Shown here one piece after another: positions 33,068 to 42,161 of a stretch of DNA of 64,000 nucleotides; position 1 is the first letter of the stretch; every line of letters begins with the position of its first letter. Position numbers and translations under genes: made by a program. The notes beneath the pieces were generated by a model. That model did not search any database, had not been told where the DNA came from, and saw only the letters and a program-made list of their open reading frames with translations. The DNA is from an uncultured bacterium (GTDB lineage: Bacteria > Bacillota > Clostridia > Lachnospirales > Lachnospiraceae): assembly GCA_905214875.1 (NCBI GenBank), contig CAJMNR010000013.1:1-64000 (forward strand). Reading direction: 5' to 3'.

Positions 33068-36000
33068 ATGAGAAGATTTAAAAAAATATTATGTATTACC
33101 TTAGCAACAGTAATGGCTATGGGAACTACGGTAAATGCATCTGGAGCCGTATTAGAAGGCAATACTTCAGATTCATCGACCGTGATAGAAGAGCCGTCAA
33201 AAGGAGATGACATTTCTTACATAAAAAACTATGCAAAGATTAATGGAATTTCTGATTCAACAATACTGGGGGCAGATTTTTCTCACTATCAACAAGACCA
33301 AGCATGGAATAAAGTTTATTACGACTACAAGAGTAATAAACTTGATAACGTATTTAGCTTTGTTAAAAGTCAAGGAGTAAATACAATTTCTGTAAGAGTT
33401 ACAGTTGATCCTAAGGAAGAGTTCGCATATCTTTCTTTAGATAATGCGATTAAGACAATTAAAGAGGCAAAAGCAGCTGGTTTAGATACGAATATGATCT
33501 TGATGTATTCAGATGAAATTACGTATCAAAATTCACAAACACTTCCAGAAGCATGGACTGCTGAAACAGCAGCTGATCAAGCAAAAACTTATACAGCGAC
33601 AGTATTAAGCAAGCTTGAAACAGAAGGTGCACTTCCAACTATGATTACTGTTGGTAATGAACTTAACTATAATTTCTTAAACATCACTGAAGCTGGTGGA
33701 TGGGATGGTTGGGTTGCAATGGGGCAAATTACTCAACTTATAAAAGAAAAAGGCGTTAAAGTAGCTATTGGTATTGCAGCTCCAACTGCAGCAGCTGATA
33801 TTGAATGGGTAATAGAAAAATTAAATGAGCCAACAACAGGAATTACTTACGATTCTGTTGGTGTTACAATCTATCCAACTAAAGATACAGTAGAGTACAT
33901 GAATACAATGCGTGCAACTTTTGCAGAAAAAGCAAAAGATAAACAATTATTTGTTTCAAGTGTTAAGTATCCAAGAGTTAGCGATACAGATACAACTGTA
34001 GGTGTAGAGTCTCAGGCAGATAACATCTACAAACTTTTATCCGCAACAATTGATGATACAAATGCGGGTGGTTTAATCTATGAAGAAGCTGAATTTGTTG
34101 GAAGCTGGTACTCTTTCTTTAATGCAGAGGGCCAAGCACAGACATCTTTAGCAATCTTTGCATATGCTCAAGGAAAAGAAGTTGATGTAGACACTTACAG
34201 AGATCCTTATCAGTATGGCGGAGAAACAGGATTAAAAGATCAAACAGTTAATATTAAGAAAATTGCTGGAATGACAGAGAATGCTATTCGTGGTATGGAT
34301 ATTGGTTCTTATATTGCTTTAAAAGAAGCAGGAGTAAAATATTATAACACGGAAGGTAAAGAAGAAAGTCTGTTAAAAATACTTGCAGATAATGGTATAA
34401 ACTATATTAGAATCCGTATCTGGAATGATCCTTATAACGCAAAAGGTGAACCTTACGGTGGCGGACAAACTGATGTTGAAACAGGTTTAAAAATAGCAAA
34501 TGAAGCGAAGAAATATGGAATGAAGATAATGTTATGTTTCCATTATTCTGATTTCTGGGCAGATCCTGCACAACAGATTATTCCGAAGGCTTGGCAAGAT
34601 GCTAAAGATGATCCTGAAAAGATGAATAAATATGTGTATGATTTCACAAAAGACACGGTTAAAAAGTTTGTAGATGCTGGTGCTGAAGTTGGTATGGTTC
34701 AAGTTGGTAATGAAATTACCAATGGTCTTTTAGGTACTTTAACTGACCGTGATAAAGGCGGTAACTACTATGATATTTGGGGAAATGAAGAAAAATCTAA
34801 ATTAATCAATGGTTACCTTAGTGCAGGTTCTAAAGCTGTTCGTGAAGCGGCACCTGAAGCGTTAATTGCTTTACATCTTGAAACAGCAGAGGTTAAAAAA
34901 TATACAAATATCATGAATACATGGGAAAGAGATAATGTAGATTATGATGTTTTGGGATCTTCCTATTATCCATTCTGGTCTGTATCTGAGAAAGCAAATA
35001 CACCAGAATCTTTAAGAGCAGTTCAAAAATTAGCAGCTGATAAAGGTAAATTATTTGTTGTCTTAGAAACAGCGTGGTGTAATACATTAAAAGATTCTGA
35101 TGGAACAGCGAACTCCATTGGTGAAGCTGACGATACAAGTGCTTACGAGATTGGTCCACAAGGACAGGTTGATTGTTTAACTGACATGTATGAAGAAACT
35201 ATGTCACATGATAATGGACTTGGTGCCTTCTATTGGGAACCAGCTTGGATTCCTGTAAAAGCAGGTTGGGTAAATTGGAAAGAGAATAAGGAATATGGAG
35301 ATAAATATGGTACAGGATGGGCTTCAGCAGGAGCACTAGGTTACTTTAGTGAGTATAAGATGTACTATAACGGTGAGCCAGCTTGGGGTGGAACTAGTTG
35401 GGATAACAATGCACTATTTGATTTCAATGGATATGCATTACAGTCTTTAAAATTCTATAAAGATTCTATTTCAGAAGGAAAAGAACAAGTATCTGTTGTT
35501 AAATTAGTAGATACAGATGGAAAAGAAATTGCACCTGCAAAGTTTGCAAAAGTTTATTTAGGAAGCTCAAGAAACGTTAGTCTTCCAAAGGTTTCAGGAT
35601 ATGAGCTACAAAATCCAGCATCTTCTATTAAAGTAACTGGAGAAGTAGAAGGTGTTAAGTATTACAGTGTAACATATGTAAAAGAACAAGGAATTAGCTC
35701 TAAAAAGGATTCCTATACAATGGCATATGGTTCAACTTTAGATTTAGCAAAAGAAATTACACTTGCTACAACTGGTACAGCAAAATACTCTTCCAGTAAC
35801 CCTGATATCGTTTCAATCGATGCTGAAACTGGTAAGATGACTGCAAAAGCATTAGGAACAGCTGTTATCACAGTTAGCGTAGATAAAACAGCGACTACTT
35901 CAGCAGCAACTAAGAAAATTACTGTAACAGTATCTCGTAAACCAGTAACAATTAATTCTAAAAAGTCTGCATATACAGTTAAAGTTGGAAGCACTTTTGA

Positions 36001-36988
36001 CTTAGCAAAAGAACTTACTTTTACGAACAACAAAGCAGCAGTATATTCTTCAAGTGATGCTAAGATTGCATCTGTAGATGCAAAAACAGGAAAGATCACA
36101 GCTAAAGCAGCTGGTAAAGCTGTGATTACAGTTAGTGTTGCAAAGACAGCTACAACTGCAGCAGCAACTAAGAAAATTAACGTAACTGTATCACCAAAGA
36201 CTTTAACAATTAAGTCTAAAAAGTCTTCTTATACAATGACTTATGGTGGAACTCTTGACTTAGCAAAAGAACTTACTTTTAGTACAAAGAGTACAGCAAA
36301 ATATACTTCAAGTAATTCTAAAGTTGTATCAATCGATGCAAAAACAGGAAAGATGACAGCTAAAGGCACTGGTAAAGCTGTTATTACAGTTAGTGTTGCA
36401 AAGACAGCTACAACTGCAGCAGTAACTAAGAAAATTAATGTAACAGTGTCTCCAAAGGTTACTGTTAAAAATAAAGGTGTACAGAATTTTACAGCTGGTA
36501 AGACTTATAAGTTATCAAGCTATATGACAATCTCTGGAGCATCTAATAAGAAATTCACTTCAAGTAATACATCAATTGCTAAAGTAAGTAGCAACGGAAC
36601 TATTACAGCTGTTAAACCAGGTAAAGTAACAATTACTGTAAAAGTAACAGCACCTGGAGTTAGTGGAACTAATCAGAAGAAGATTACAGTATACGTAGTT
36701 CCTAAGAAACAGAAGATTACGAAGGTAACAGCTTCTTCTAAAGCGTTAACTGTATCTTTAACTAAAGATAAAACAGCTTCTGGATATGAAATTATGGTTG
36801 CAAGAAACAGTAAATTCACATCTGGTAAAAAGACTGTAGTTGTTAAGAAGAATAGTACTTTAAAAACTAAAGTAAGCAACTTATCAGCTAAAAAACAGTA
36901 CTATGTAAGAGTACGTTCTTATAAGACAATTTCTAATAAGAAGTACTACGGAAGCTGGAGTACTGTTACAAAAATTAAAACAAAGTAA
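33068..36988 (+). CDS. Secreted GH53 endo-beta-1,4-galactanase with tandem GH53-like domains and Ig-like repeats
   Basis: A 1306-residue exported protein. A signal peptide (about 1-25, ending NASGA) is followed by a degenerate GH53-like domain (about 50-385). A canonical GH53 domain (about 402-815) has acid/base E549 (VGNEITNG) and nucleophile E667 (VVLETAW); such enzymes cut beta-1,4-galactan side chains of pectin. In the first domain the acid/base is kept (E198, VGNELNYN) but the nucleophile position is valine (V299, LFVSSVKYP), so that half is probably inactive. The C terminus holds a linker domain, four bacterial Ig-like (Big_2) repeats of about 86 residues and an Fn3-like end. There is no LPXTG motif. 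ATG behind AAAGGGATAAAG. Confidence 0.9.
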   Translation: MRRFKKILCITLATVMAMGTTVNASGAVLEGNTSDSSTVIEEPSKGDDISYIKNYAKINGISDSTILGADFSHYQQDQAWNKVYYDYKSNKLDNVFSFVKSQGVNTISVRVTVDPKEEFAYLSLDNAIKTIKEAKAAGLDTNMILMYSDEITYQNSQTLPEAWTAETAADQAKTYTATVLSKLETEGALPTMITVGNELNYNFLNITEAGGWDGWVAMGQITQLIKEKGVKVAIGIAAPTAAADIEWVIEKLNEPTTGITYDSVGVTIYPTKDTVEYMNTMRATFAEKAKDKQLFVSSVKYPRVSDTDTTVGVESQADNIYKLLSATIDDTNAGGLIYEEAEFVGSWYSFFNAEGQAQTSLAIFAYAQGKEVDVDTYRDPYQYGGETGLKDQTVNIKKIAGMTENAIRGMDIGSYIALKEAGVKYYNTEGKEESLLKILADNGINYIRIRIWNDPYNAKGEPYGGGQTDVETGLKIANEAKKYGMKIMLCFHYSDFWADPAQQIIPKAWQDAKDDPEKMNKYVYDFTKDTVKKFVDAGAEVGMVQVGNEITNGLLGTLTDRDKGGNYYDIWGNEEKSKLINGYLSAGSKAVREAAPEALIALHLETAEVKKYTNIMNTWERDNVDYDVLGSSYYPFWSVSEKANTPESLRAVQKLAADKGKLFVVLETAWCNTLKDSDGTANSIGEADDTSAYEIGPQGQVDCLTDMYEETMSHDNGLGAFYWEPAWIPVKAGWVNWKENKEYGDKYGTGWASAGALGYFSEYKMYYNGEPAWGGTSWDNNALFDFNGYALQSLKFYKDSISEGKEQVSVVKLVDTDGKEIAPAKFAKVYLGSSRNVSLPKVSGYELQNPASSIKVTGEVEGVKYYSVTYVKEQGISSKKDSYTMAYGSTLDLAKEITLATTGTAKYSSSNPDIVSIDAETGKMTAKALGTAVITVSVDKTATTSAATKKITVTVSRKPVTINSKKSAYTVKVGSTFDLAKELTFTNNKAAVYSSSDAKIASVDAKTGKITAKAAGKAVITVSVAKTATTAAATKKINVTVSPKTLTIKSKKSSYTMTYGGTLDLAKELTFSTKSTAKYTSSNSKVVSIDAKTGKMTAKGTGKAVITVSVAKTATTAAVTKKINVTVSPKVTVKNKGVQNFTAGKTYKLSSYMTISGASNKKFTSSNTSIAKVSSNGTITAVKPGKVTITVKVTAPGVSGTNQKKITVYVVPKKQKITKVTASSKALTVSLTKDKTASGYEIMVARNSKFTSGKKTVVVKKNSTLKTKVSNLSAKKQYYVRVRSYKTISNKKYYGSWSTVTKIKTK

Positions 36989-37022
36989 TTAGAATATAAG
37001 TTACAAGATTTTAACTGATAAC

Positions 37023-37062
37023 AGGCACTTTTCAATATGGTATTATTGAAAGGTGCCTTTGT
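37023..37062 (+). terminator. Terminator after first galactanase gene
   Basis: A long stem AGGCACTTTTCAATA / TATTGAAAGGTGCCT with a five-base loop and a short T-rich tail. The second galactanase therefore probably has its own promoter, which I cannot locate confidently between 37063 and 37154. Confidence 0.75.
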
Positions 37063-37154
37063 TGGTTATATAGATCATTTGATAGTATATAGGGTAAGGT
37101 CACAGAAATTAGAAGGTGTGTAACGGAAGTAGGAGACAACATAAGGAGAAGACA

Positions 37155-40100
37155 ATGAAAAAGTGGAAAAAGATGTTGTGTGGTATATTGGCGATCAGCA
37201 TAATCACAGGGAGTACAGTATCTGCATCTGCAGGTACTTCAGACAGGGAGTCAGCTAATACTGCAATTACAGTAGAAGATGATTCAAATACTGAAGATTC
37301 TGCTTATTTAAAAAACTACACAAAGATTAGTGGAATATCCGATTCAACAATAATGGGAGCAGATTTTTCTCATTATCAGCAAGATTTAGAATGGAATAAA
37401 CTCTATTATGATTATAAGGGAAATAAACTTGATAACGTATTTACCTTTGTTAAAAGTCAGGGAATAAATACTATTTCAGTGAGAGTTGCAGTTAATCCTA
37501 AAGGTGATTTTGCATATCTTTCTCTAGAAAATGCAATAAAGACAATTAAGGAAGCCAAGGCGGCTGGATTAAATACAAATATGATCTTAATGTATTCGGA
37601 TACTATTACGTATCAGAATGCTCAGACGCTTCCAGCAGGTTGGACTAAAAGCAATGCAGCTGAACAGGCAAGAACGTATACTGCAACAGTATTAAGTAAG
37701 CTTGAGGAGTCAAAGATACTTCCGACAATGATTACAATTGGTAATGAAGTTGATTATAATTTCTTAAATTTAAGTGGTAATGATGGCTGGGAAGCCATGG
37801 GACAAGTTAGCCAACTTGTGAAAAAGAAAGGAATTAAGGTAGCGATAGGAGTTGCGGCACCGACATTAGCAGATGACATTAAGTGGTTAGTAGAAAAATT
37901 AGATGATACGTATAGCGGAATTACTTATGACTATGTAGGAGTATCCATTTATCCAGATAGTAATACAGTAAGTTATATGGATTCCCTGCGTTCAGCTTTC
38001 GTAAAGACTGCAAAAGAGAAGCAATTGTTTGTTTCTAGTGTTAAGTATCCAAGAGTAAGTAGTACAGATACATCGGTAGGTGTTAAGACACAGGCAGATA
38101 GTATCTACCATCTTCTTTCTTCCACAATTGATAAAAACAATGCGGGTGGCTTAATCTATGAAGAGGCTGAATTCGTCGGAAGCTGGTATTCCTTCTTCGA
38201 TGAGTTTGGTAGTGCTCAGAACTCTTTAGCGATATTTGCCTATGCTCAGGGAAATCAAGTAGATGCAGATTGCTACAGAGATCCTTACCAGTATGGTGGT
38301 GATACTGGATTAAAGGACCAAAAGGTTACAATTCAAAAGGTAGCTGGTATGACAGATTCTGCAATCCGTGGTATGGATATCGGATCTTATATTGCATTAA
38401 AAGAAGCTGGAGTAAAGTACTATAATTATAAAGGTGAGGAAGAAAGCCTCTTAAAAATCCTGAGTGATAATGGTGTAAATTATATTAGAATTCGTATTTG
38501 GAATGATCCTAAGAATAAAGATGGTCAAACTTATGGCGGTGGAAATTGCGATGTAGAAACTGGTTTAAAGATTGCAAATGAAGCTAAAAAATACGGAATG
38601 AAGATTTTATTATGTTTCCATTATTCGGATTTTTGGGCAGATCCTGTTCAGCAGTTTATACCAAAGGCATGGAGAGATGCTGAAAACGATCCTGAAAAGA
38701 TGCGCAAATATGTTTATGACTTTACAAAGGATACCGTTCAGAAGTTTCAAGATGCTGGAGCTGAAATAGGTATGGTTCAGGTTGGAAATGAGATTACTAA
38801 TGGTATACTTGGTACGTTAGCTGACCGTAACAAAGGTGAAACTTACAATGCAATCTGGGGAAATAAAGAAAAATCAACATTAGTAAATAGTTATTTAAAT
38901 GCAGGTGCGAAGGCAGTTCGTGAGGTAGCACCAGAGGCATTAATTGCACTTCACCTTGAGACAGCTAGTGTAACGAAATACAGAAATATCATGAATACGT
39001 GGGAACGAGACAAGGTTGATTATGATGTTCTTGGCTCCTCCTATTACCCGTTCTGGGCGACAGGATCAAAAGCAAATACACCAGGAAGATTAAAGGAAAT
39101 TCAAGAGCTAGCAGCATCAAAAGGAAAGTTACTTTGTGTCCTAGAGGTTTCTTGGTTAAACAGTTTAAAGGATGCGGACGGAACAGCGAATTCTGTTGCA
39201 GAATCACATGATACAAGTGCGTACGAAATTGGTCCACAGGGGCAGGTAGATTGCTTAACAGATATGTATAAAGAGCTGTTATCCCATGATAATGGTCTAG
39301 GTGCATTCTATTGGGAACCAGCATGGATTCCTGTAAAAGCAGGATGGATAAACTGGAAGGAAAATAAAGAGATAGCAGATAAATACGGCACAGGATGGGC
39401 TTCTGCTGGTGTAGTTGGTTATATGAGCGATCAAAAGCTGTATTATAATGGTGAACCTGCATGGGGTGGATCAAGTTGGGATAATCAGGCACTCTTTGAT
39501 AGTAATGGTTATGCTTTGCAGTCATTAAAGTTTTATAAGGACTCAATCAGTGGAGGAGAAGAACAAATCTCGGTAATTCATCTAGTAGACACTAAAGGGA
39601 AAGAAATTGCATCTCCACTCTTTGCAAAGGTTCTTAAAGGAAGTTCAAGAGATGTTACATTGCCAAAGATTTCAGGATATACATTAGGAAGTCAGGCGTC
39701 TACTCTTAAAGTAACTGGGCAAGTAGAAGGAGTTAAGCACTATGAGGTAAAGTATACAAAGGTACAGGAAATAACATCTAAGAAGAATGCCTATACAATA
39801 ACTTGTGGCAGTTCACTTGATTTAGGAAAAGAAATTACACTTTCTGCTGAAGGTACAATAAAATATTCTTCAAACAATTCCAAGGTAGTGTCTATTGATT
39901 CAAAAACAGGAAAGATGACAGCTAAGACAGCCGGAATAGCGGTTATTACTGTTACCGTAGATAAGACTGCGAATAGTACAGCAGCAACTAAGAAGATAAA
40001 TGTAACGGTATCACCAAAATCATTAACTATCAAATCTAAGAAGAGCTCTTATAAAATGACGTATGGAGGTTCTTATGATTTAGCAAAAGACCTTACATTT

Positions 40101-40808
40101 AGTACAAAGAGTACAGCAAAATACTCTTCTAGCAAATCAAGTGTGGTATCTATTAATTCTAAGACAGGAAAGATGACTGCAAAGGGAGTTGGAACAGCGG
40201 TTATTACAGTAAAGGTAGATAAGACATCTACAGTTGCAGCTGCGACTAAGAAGATTACAGTAACAGTATCTCCTAAGGTTACTGTAAAAAATAAAGGTGT
40301 ACAGAAGTATACGGCAGGTAAGAGCTATAAGTTATCAGACTATATAACAATTTCCGGAAAGTCTACAAAGAAATTTACTTCAAGTAATTCATCAATTGCA
40401 AAAGTAAGCAGCAACGGAACAATTACTGCTGTAAAACCTGGAAAAGCAACAATTACAGTAAAGGTAACGGTATCTGGAGTTGATGGAAGTACTGAGAAAA
40501 AGATTACAGTATATGTCCTTCCAAAACAACAGAAGATTATAAAGGTAAGTGCATCTTCAAAAGCACTAACAGTCACATTAACTAGAGATAAGAATGCTTC
40601 AGGGTATGAAATCATGGTTGCAACAAACAGTAAATTTACCTCTGGTAAAAAGACTGTAGTTGTTAAGAAGAATAGTACGATAAAGACTAAGATTACAAAA
40701 CTATCACCGAAAAGACAGTACTATGTAAGAGTACGTTCTTATAAGACAATATCGAATAAGAAGTACTATGGAAGTTGGAGTACTGTTAAGAAAATGAAAA
40801 CTAAGTAA
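37155..40808 (+). CDS. Secreted GH53 endo-beta-1,4-galactanase, paralogue of the preceding gene
   Basis: A 1217-residue paralogue with the same order: signal peptide (MKKWKKMLCGILAISIITGSTVSASA), degenerate GH53-like domain (E198 kept; LFVSSVKYP at the nucleophile site), canonical GH53 domain with E546 (GNEITNG) and E664 (VLEVSW), linker, three rather than four Ig-like repeats, and an Fn3-like end. I choose ATG 37155 behind AAGGAGAAG; an upstream in-frame ATG (37116) would hide the signal peptide. The tandem arrangement points to gene duplication, with protein identity high throughout but many silent DNA differences. Confidence 0.9.
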   Translation: MKKWKKMLCGILAISIITGSTVSASAGTSDRESANTAITVEDDSNTEDSAYLKNYTKISGISDSTIMGADFSHYQQDLEWNKLYYDYKGNKLDNVFTFVKSQGINTISVRVAVNPKGDFAYLSLENAIKTIKEAKAAGLNTNMILMYSDTITYQNAQTLPAGWTKSNAAEQARTYTATVLSKLEESKILPTMITIGNEVDYNFLNLSGNDGWEAMGQVSQLVKKKGIKVAIGVAAPTLADDIKWLVEKLDDTYSGITYDYVGVSIYPDSNTVSYMDSLRSAFVKTAKEKQLFVSSVKYPRVSSTDTSVGVKTQADSIYHLLSSTIDKNNAGGLIYEEAEFVGSWYSFFDEFGSAQNSLAIFAYAQGNQVDADCYRDPYQYGGDTGLKDQKVTIQKVAGMTDSAIRGMDIGSYIALKEAGVKYYNYKGEEESLLKILSDNGVNYIRIRIWNDPKNKDGQTYGGGNCDVETGLKIANEAKKYGMKILLCFHYSDFWADPVQQFIPKAWRDAENDPEKMRKYVYDFTKDTVQKFQDAGAEIGMVQVGNEITNGILGTLADRNKGETYNAIWGNKEKSTLVNSYLNAGAKAVREVAPEALIALHLETASVTKYRNIMNTWERDKVDYDVLGSSYYPFWATGSKANTPGRLKEIQELAASKGKLLCVLEVSWLNSLKDADGTANSVAESHDTSAYEIGPQGQVDCLTDMYKELLSHDNGLGAFYWEPAWIPVKAGWINWKENKEIADKYGTGWASAGVVGYMSDQKLYYNGEPAWGGSSWDNQALFDSNGYALQSLKFYKDSISGGEEQISVIHLVDTKGKEIASPLFAKVLKGSSRDVTLPKISGYTLGSQASTLKVTGQVEGVKHYEVKYTKVQEITSKKNAYTITCGSSLDLGKEITLSAEGTIKYSSNNSKVVSIDSKTGKMTAKTAGIAVITVTVDKTANSTAATKKINVTVSPKSLTIKSKKSSYKMTYGGSYDLAKDLTFSTKSTAKYSSSKSSVVSINSKTGKMTAKGVGTAVITVKVDKTSTVAAATKKITVTVSPKVTVKNKGVQKYTAGKSYKLSDYITISGKSTKKFTSSNSSIAKVSSNGTITAVKPGKATITVKVTVSGVDGSTEKKITVYVLPKQQKIIKVSASSKALTVTLTRDKNASGYEIMVATNSKFTSGKKTVVVKKNSTIKTKITKLSPKRQYYVRVRSYKTISNKKYYGSWSTVKKMKTK

Positions 40809-40826
40809 TATAATGGTCTTCTCAAA

Positions 40827-40870
40827 TTCCACCAGTAGGGATATACTAAAGCATATAACTACTGGTGGAA
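40827..40870. repeat. Perfect 12-bp inverted repeat between galactanase and flavodoxin genes
   Basis: TTCCACCAGTAG (40827-40838) and CTACTGGTGGAA (40859-40870), with inner ATATA/TATAT pairing. No T run follows on either side, and the right arm touches the GAGGAGG ribosome binding site of the next gene, so it could be an operator or a translational or stability element rather than a plain terminator. Confidence 0.6.
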
Positions 40871-40882
40871 GAGGAGGAGAAA

Positions 40883-41380
40883 ATGAAAAAGATAGTATTA
40901 TATCGTAGTAAGACGGGATTTACTAAAAAATATGCGGATTGGATTGCCGAGGTATTAGAGTGTGAAGCAAAGCCTATAAGCAAGAGAGCAATAGAGGAAG
41001 CTAAGTCTTGTGACGTAATCATATATGGAAGTGGACTTATGGGAAATATGATCATGGGATTAAATAAAGTACTTGGATTGAATGGAAAGCTCGTCATCTT
41101 TGCAACGGGTGCAAGCAGAGCGAGTGATGAGTTGGTTGATACGATAAAAAATCAGAATAAACTAAATGAGCACCCTTTTTTCTATATGCAAGGAGGACTA
41201 AAGCTTGAAGAAGTAGGATTGGTAAAACGTAAGATGCTTAGCATGGTCCAAAAGTCGTTTGCAAAGAAGCCAGATAAGACAGAGGATGAGGCATATATGG
41301 CTGAGGCGATGACAAAGTCATTTGATGCCACTAATCGAAAATACATAGCACCTTTAATTGGATATGTGAAAGAATTATAG
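40883..41380 (+). CDS. Flavodoxin-domain protein
   Basis: A 165-residue cytoplasmic protein with a flavodoxin-like fold. The N-terminal FMN phosphate loop is in KKIVLYRSKTGFTKKYADWIAE, followed by CDVIIYGSGLMGNMIMGLNK and KLVIFATGASRASDEL. It resembles the menaquinone-independent (IssA/HemG-like) short flavodoxins of clostridia rather than long-chain electron carriers; the redox partner is unknown. ATG 40883 follows GAGGAGGAG; an upstream in-frame start adds only MEEEEK from the ribosome binding site. Confidence 0.82.
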   Translation: MKKIVLYRSKTGFTKKYADWIAEVLECEAKPISKRAIEEAKSCDVIIYGSGLMGNMIMGLNKVLGLNGKLVIFATGASRASDELVDTIKNQNKLNEHPFFYMQGGLKLEEVGLVKRKMLSMVQKSFAKKPDKTEDEAYMAEAMTKSFDATNRKYIAPLIGYVKEL

Positions 41381-41451
41381 ATGATATAATTGTAAAAATA
41401 TGGTATAGTTATTTTCGTAGATGACTACTTGGAAAGGGAGTGTAGTTTGAT

Positions 41452-41637
41452 ATGAACAATACCACATTTATACGTAATTGTTATCTTGTATTCTGTAGTA
41501 TTTATCTTTTGATCTGTTTTCTGCCGATATTTAGTGGGACATTTCAAACAGTACTGCAAAAGTGGTTCTGGCTTGTATTGATTGTATACGCAGGCATTGA
41601 GTTTGTTGATAATCAAGTTCGTTTTGATGAGGGGTAA
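41452..41637 (+). CDS. Small membrane protein, unknown function
   Basis: A 61-residue protein with two predicted membrane segments (NCYLVFCSIYLLICFLPIF and WFWLVLIVYAGIEFV). ATG at 41452 with GAAAGGGAG upstream. It ends five bases before the next small gene, so the two probably form a unit. It is not recognised. Confidence 0.5.
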   Translation: MNNTTFIRNCYLVFCSIYLLICFLPIFSGTFQTVLQKWFWLVLIVYAGIEFVDNQVRFDEG

Positions 41638-41642
41638 GTTGG

Positions 41643-41969
41643 TTGGAGAAGTATCTTCAAATAATTCAGTTACTGAACGAGTACTTTAAGGAAGATACGA
41701 GGAAGATGTTTTTGTCTGGCGGCTGCTTTTTCTTAGCAGAGCTGTTGCACCGCTATATCCATCATACCAAGATTATGATTAATCGTGAGAAGGAACATTG
41801 TGCAACGGAGATTGGGTGTCACGGAGTATATGATATTACGGGAAAAATCAAAGGGACAGACTATCGATATGCAACGAAGCGAGACATTGCCTTTATGAAA
41901 AAGAACTACATACCAAAATTTAATGAGGAACAAGTGTTACACTATGTTAGTTCCAACATAAAACTCTGA
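41643..41969 (+). CDS. Conserved hypothetical protein (108 aa)
   Basis: A 108-residue protein with TTG start (41643), eight bases after GAGGGG. It is rich in charged and His/Tyr residues (ELLHRYIHHTKIMINREKEHCATEIGCHGVYDITGKIKG), with two cysteines and no membrane segment. The C-terminal YRYATKRDIAFMKKNY is basic. I do not recognise the family. A strong terminator follows. Confidence 0.5.
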   Translation: MEKYLQIIQLLNEYFKEDTRKMFLSGGCFFLAELLHRYIHHTKIMINREKEHCATEIGCHGVYDITGKIKGTDYRYATKRDIAFMKKNYIPKFNEEQVLHYVSSNIKL

Positions 41970-41970
41970 T

Positions 41971-41997
41971 GGGAGGCTGTAAAAGGCCTCCTTTTTT
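41971..41997 (+). terminator. Terminator after the two unknown genes
   Basis: Stem GGAGGC (41972-41977) / GCCTCC (41986-41991) followed by six T. Confidence 0.85.
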
Positions 41998-42002
41998 AAT
42001 TG

Positions 42003-42062
42003 TTAGGAAATCGCTATTGCGATCAGGTTCGGCGCGGGCAAAGTGTGCGTTCCTTGACAAAC
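42003..42062. repeat. Degenerate repeat-like segment upstream of padR
   Basis: Begins TTAGGAAAT directly after a terminator, contains an ATCGC-TATT-GCGAT hairpin (42010-42023) and GCAAAGTGTGCG, and ends near TTCCTTGA. A related pattern (TTAGGAAAT ... GCAAAGCGT) occurs at 60238-60345. It is a possible dispersed repeat. Confidence 0.3.
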
Positions 42063-42073
42063 ACAAAAGATGC

Positions 42074-42102
42074 TTGACGGTTATATCACACTGTGATATA
42101 AT
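42074..42102 (+). promoter_or_regulatory. Promoter of padR-DUF2812 operon
   Basis: TTGACG (42074-42079), 17 bases, TATAAT (42097-42102), overlapped by an operator-like palindrome. Confidence 0.82.
42082..42100. promoter_or_regulatory. Putative PadR operator O1
   Basis: TATATCACACTGTGATATA: TATATC-N7-GATATA, 19 bases, lying across the spacer and the -10 box of the padR promoter. Confidence 0.65.
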
Positions 42103-42117
42103 TTATCCAGAATATGG

Positions 42118-42136
42118 TATATCGTATCGCGATATA
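42118..42136. promoter_or_regulatory. Putative PadR operator O2
   Basis: TATATCGTATCGCGATATA, with the same TATATC-N7-GATATA design as O1, centred 36 bases downstream and just after the predicted transcription start. Confidence 0.65.
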
Positions 42137-42161
42137 TTGAGAGTAGATATAGGAGGACGAA

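Noticed and set aside
34911..35159. Minus-strand frames inside the galactanase genes
   Set aside because: They recur at equivalent places in both paralogues because the sense sequences are homologous; no independent coding evidence.
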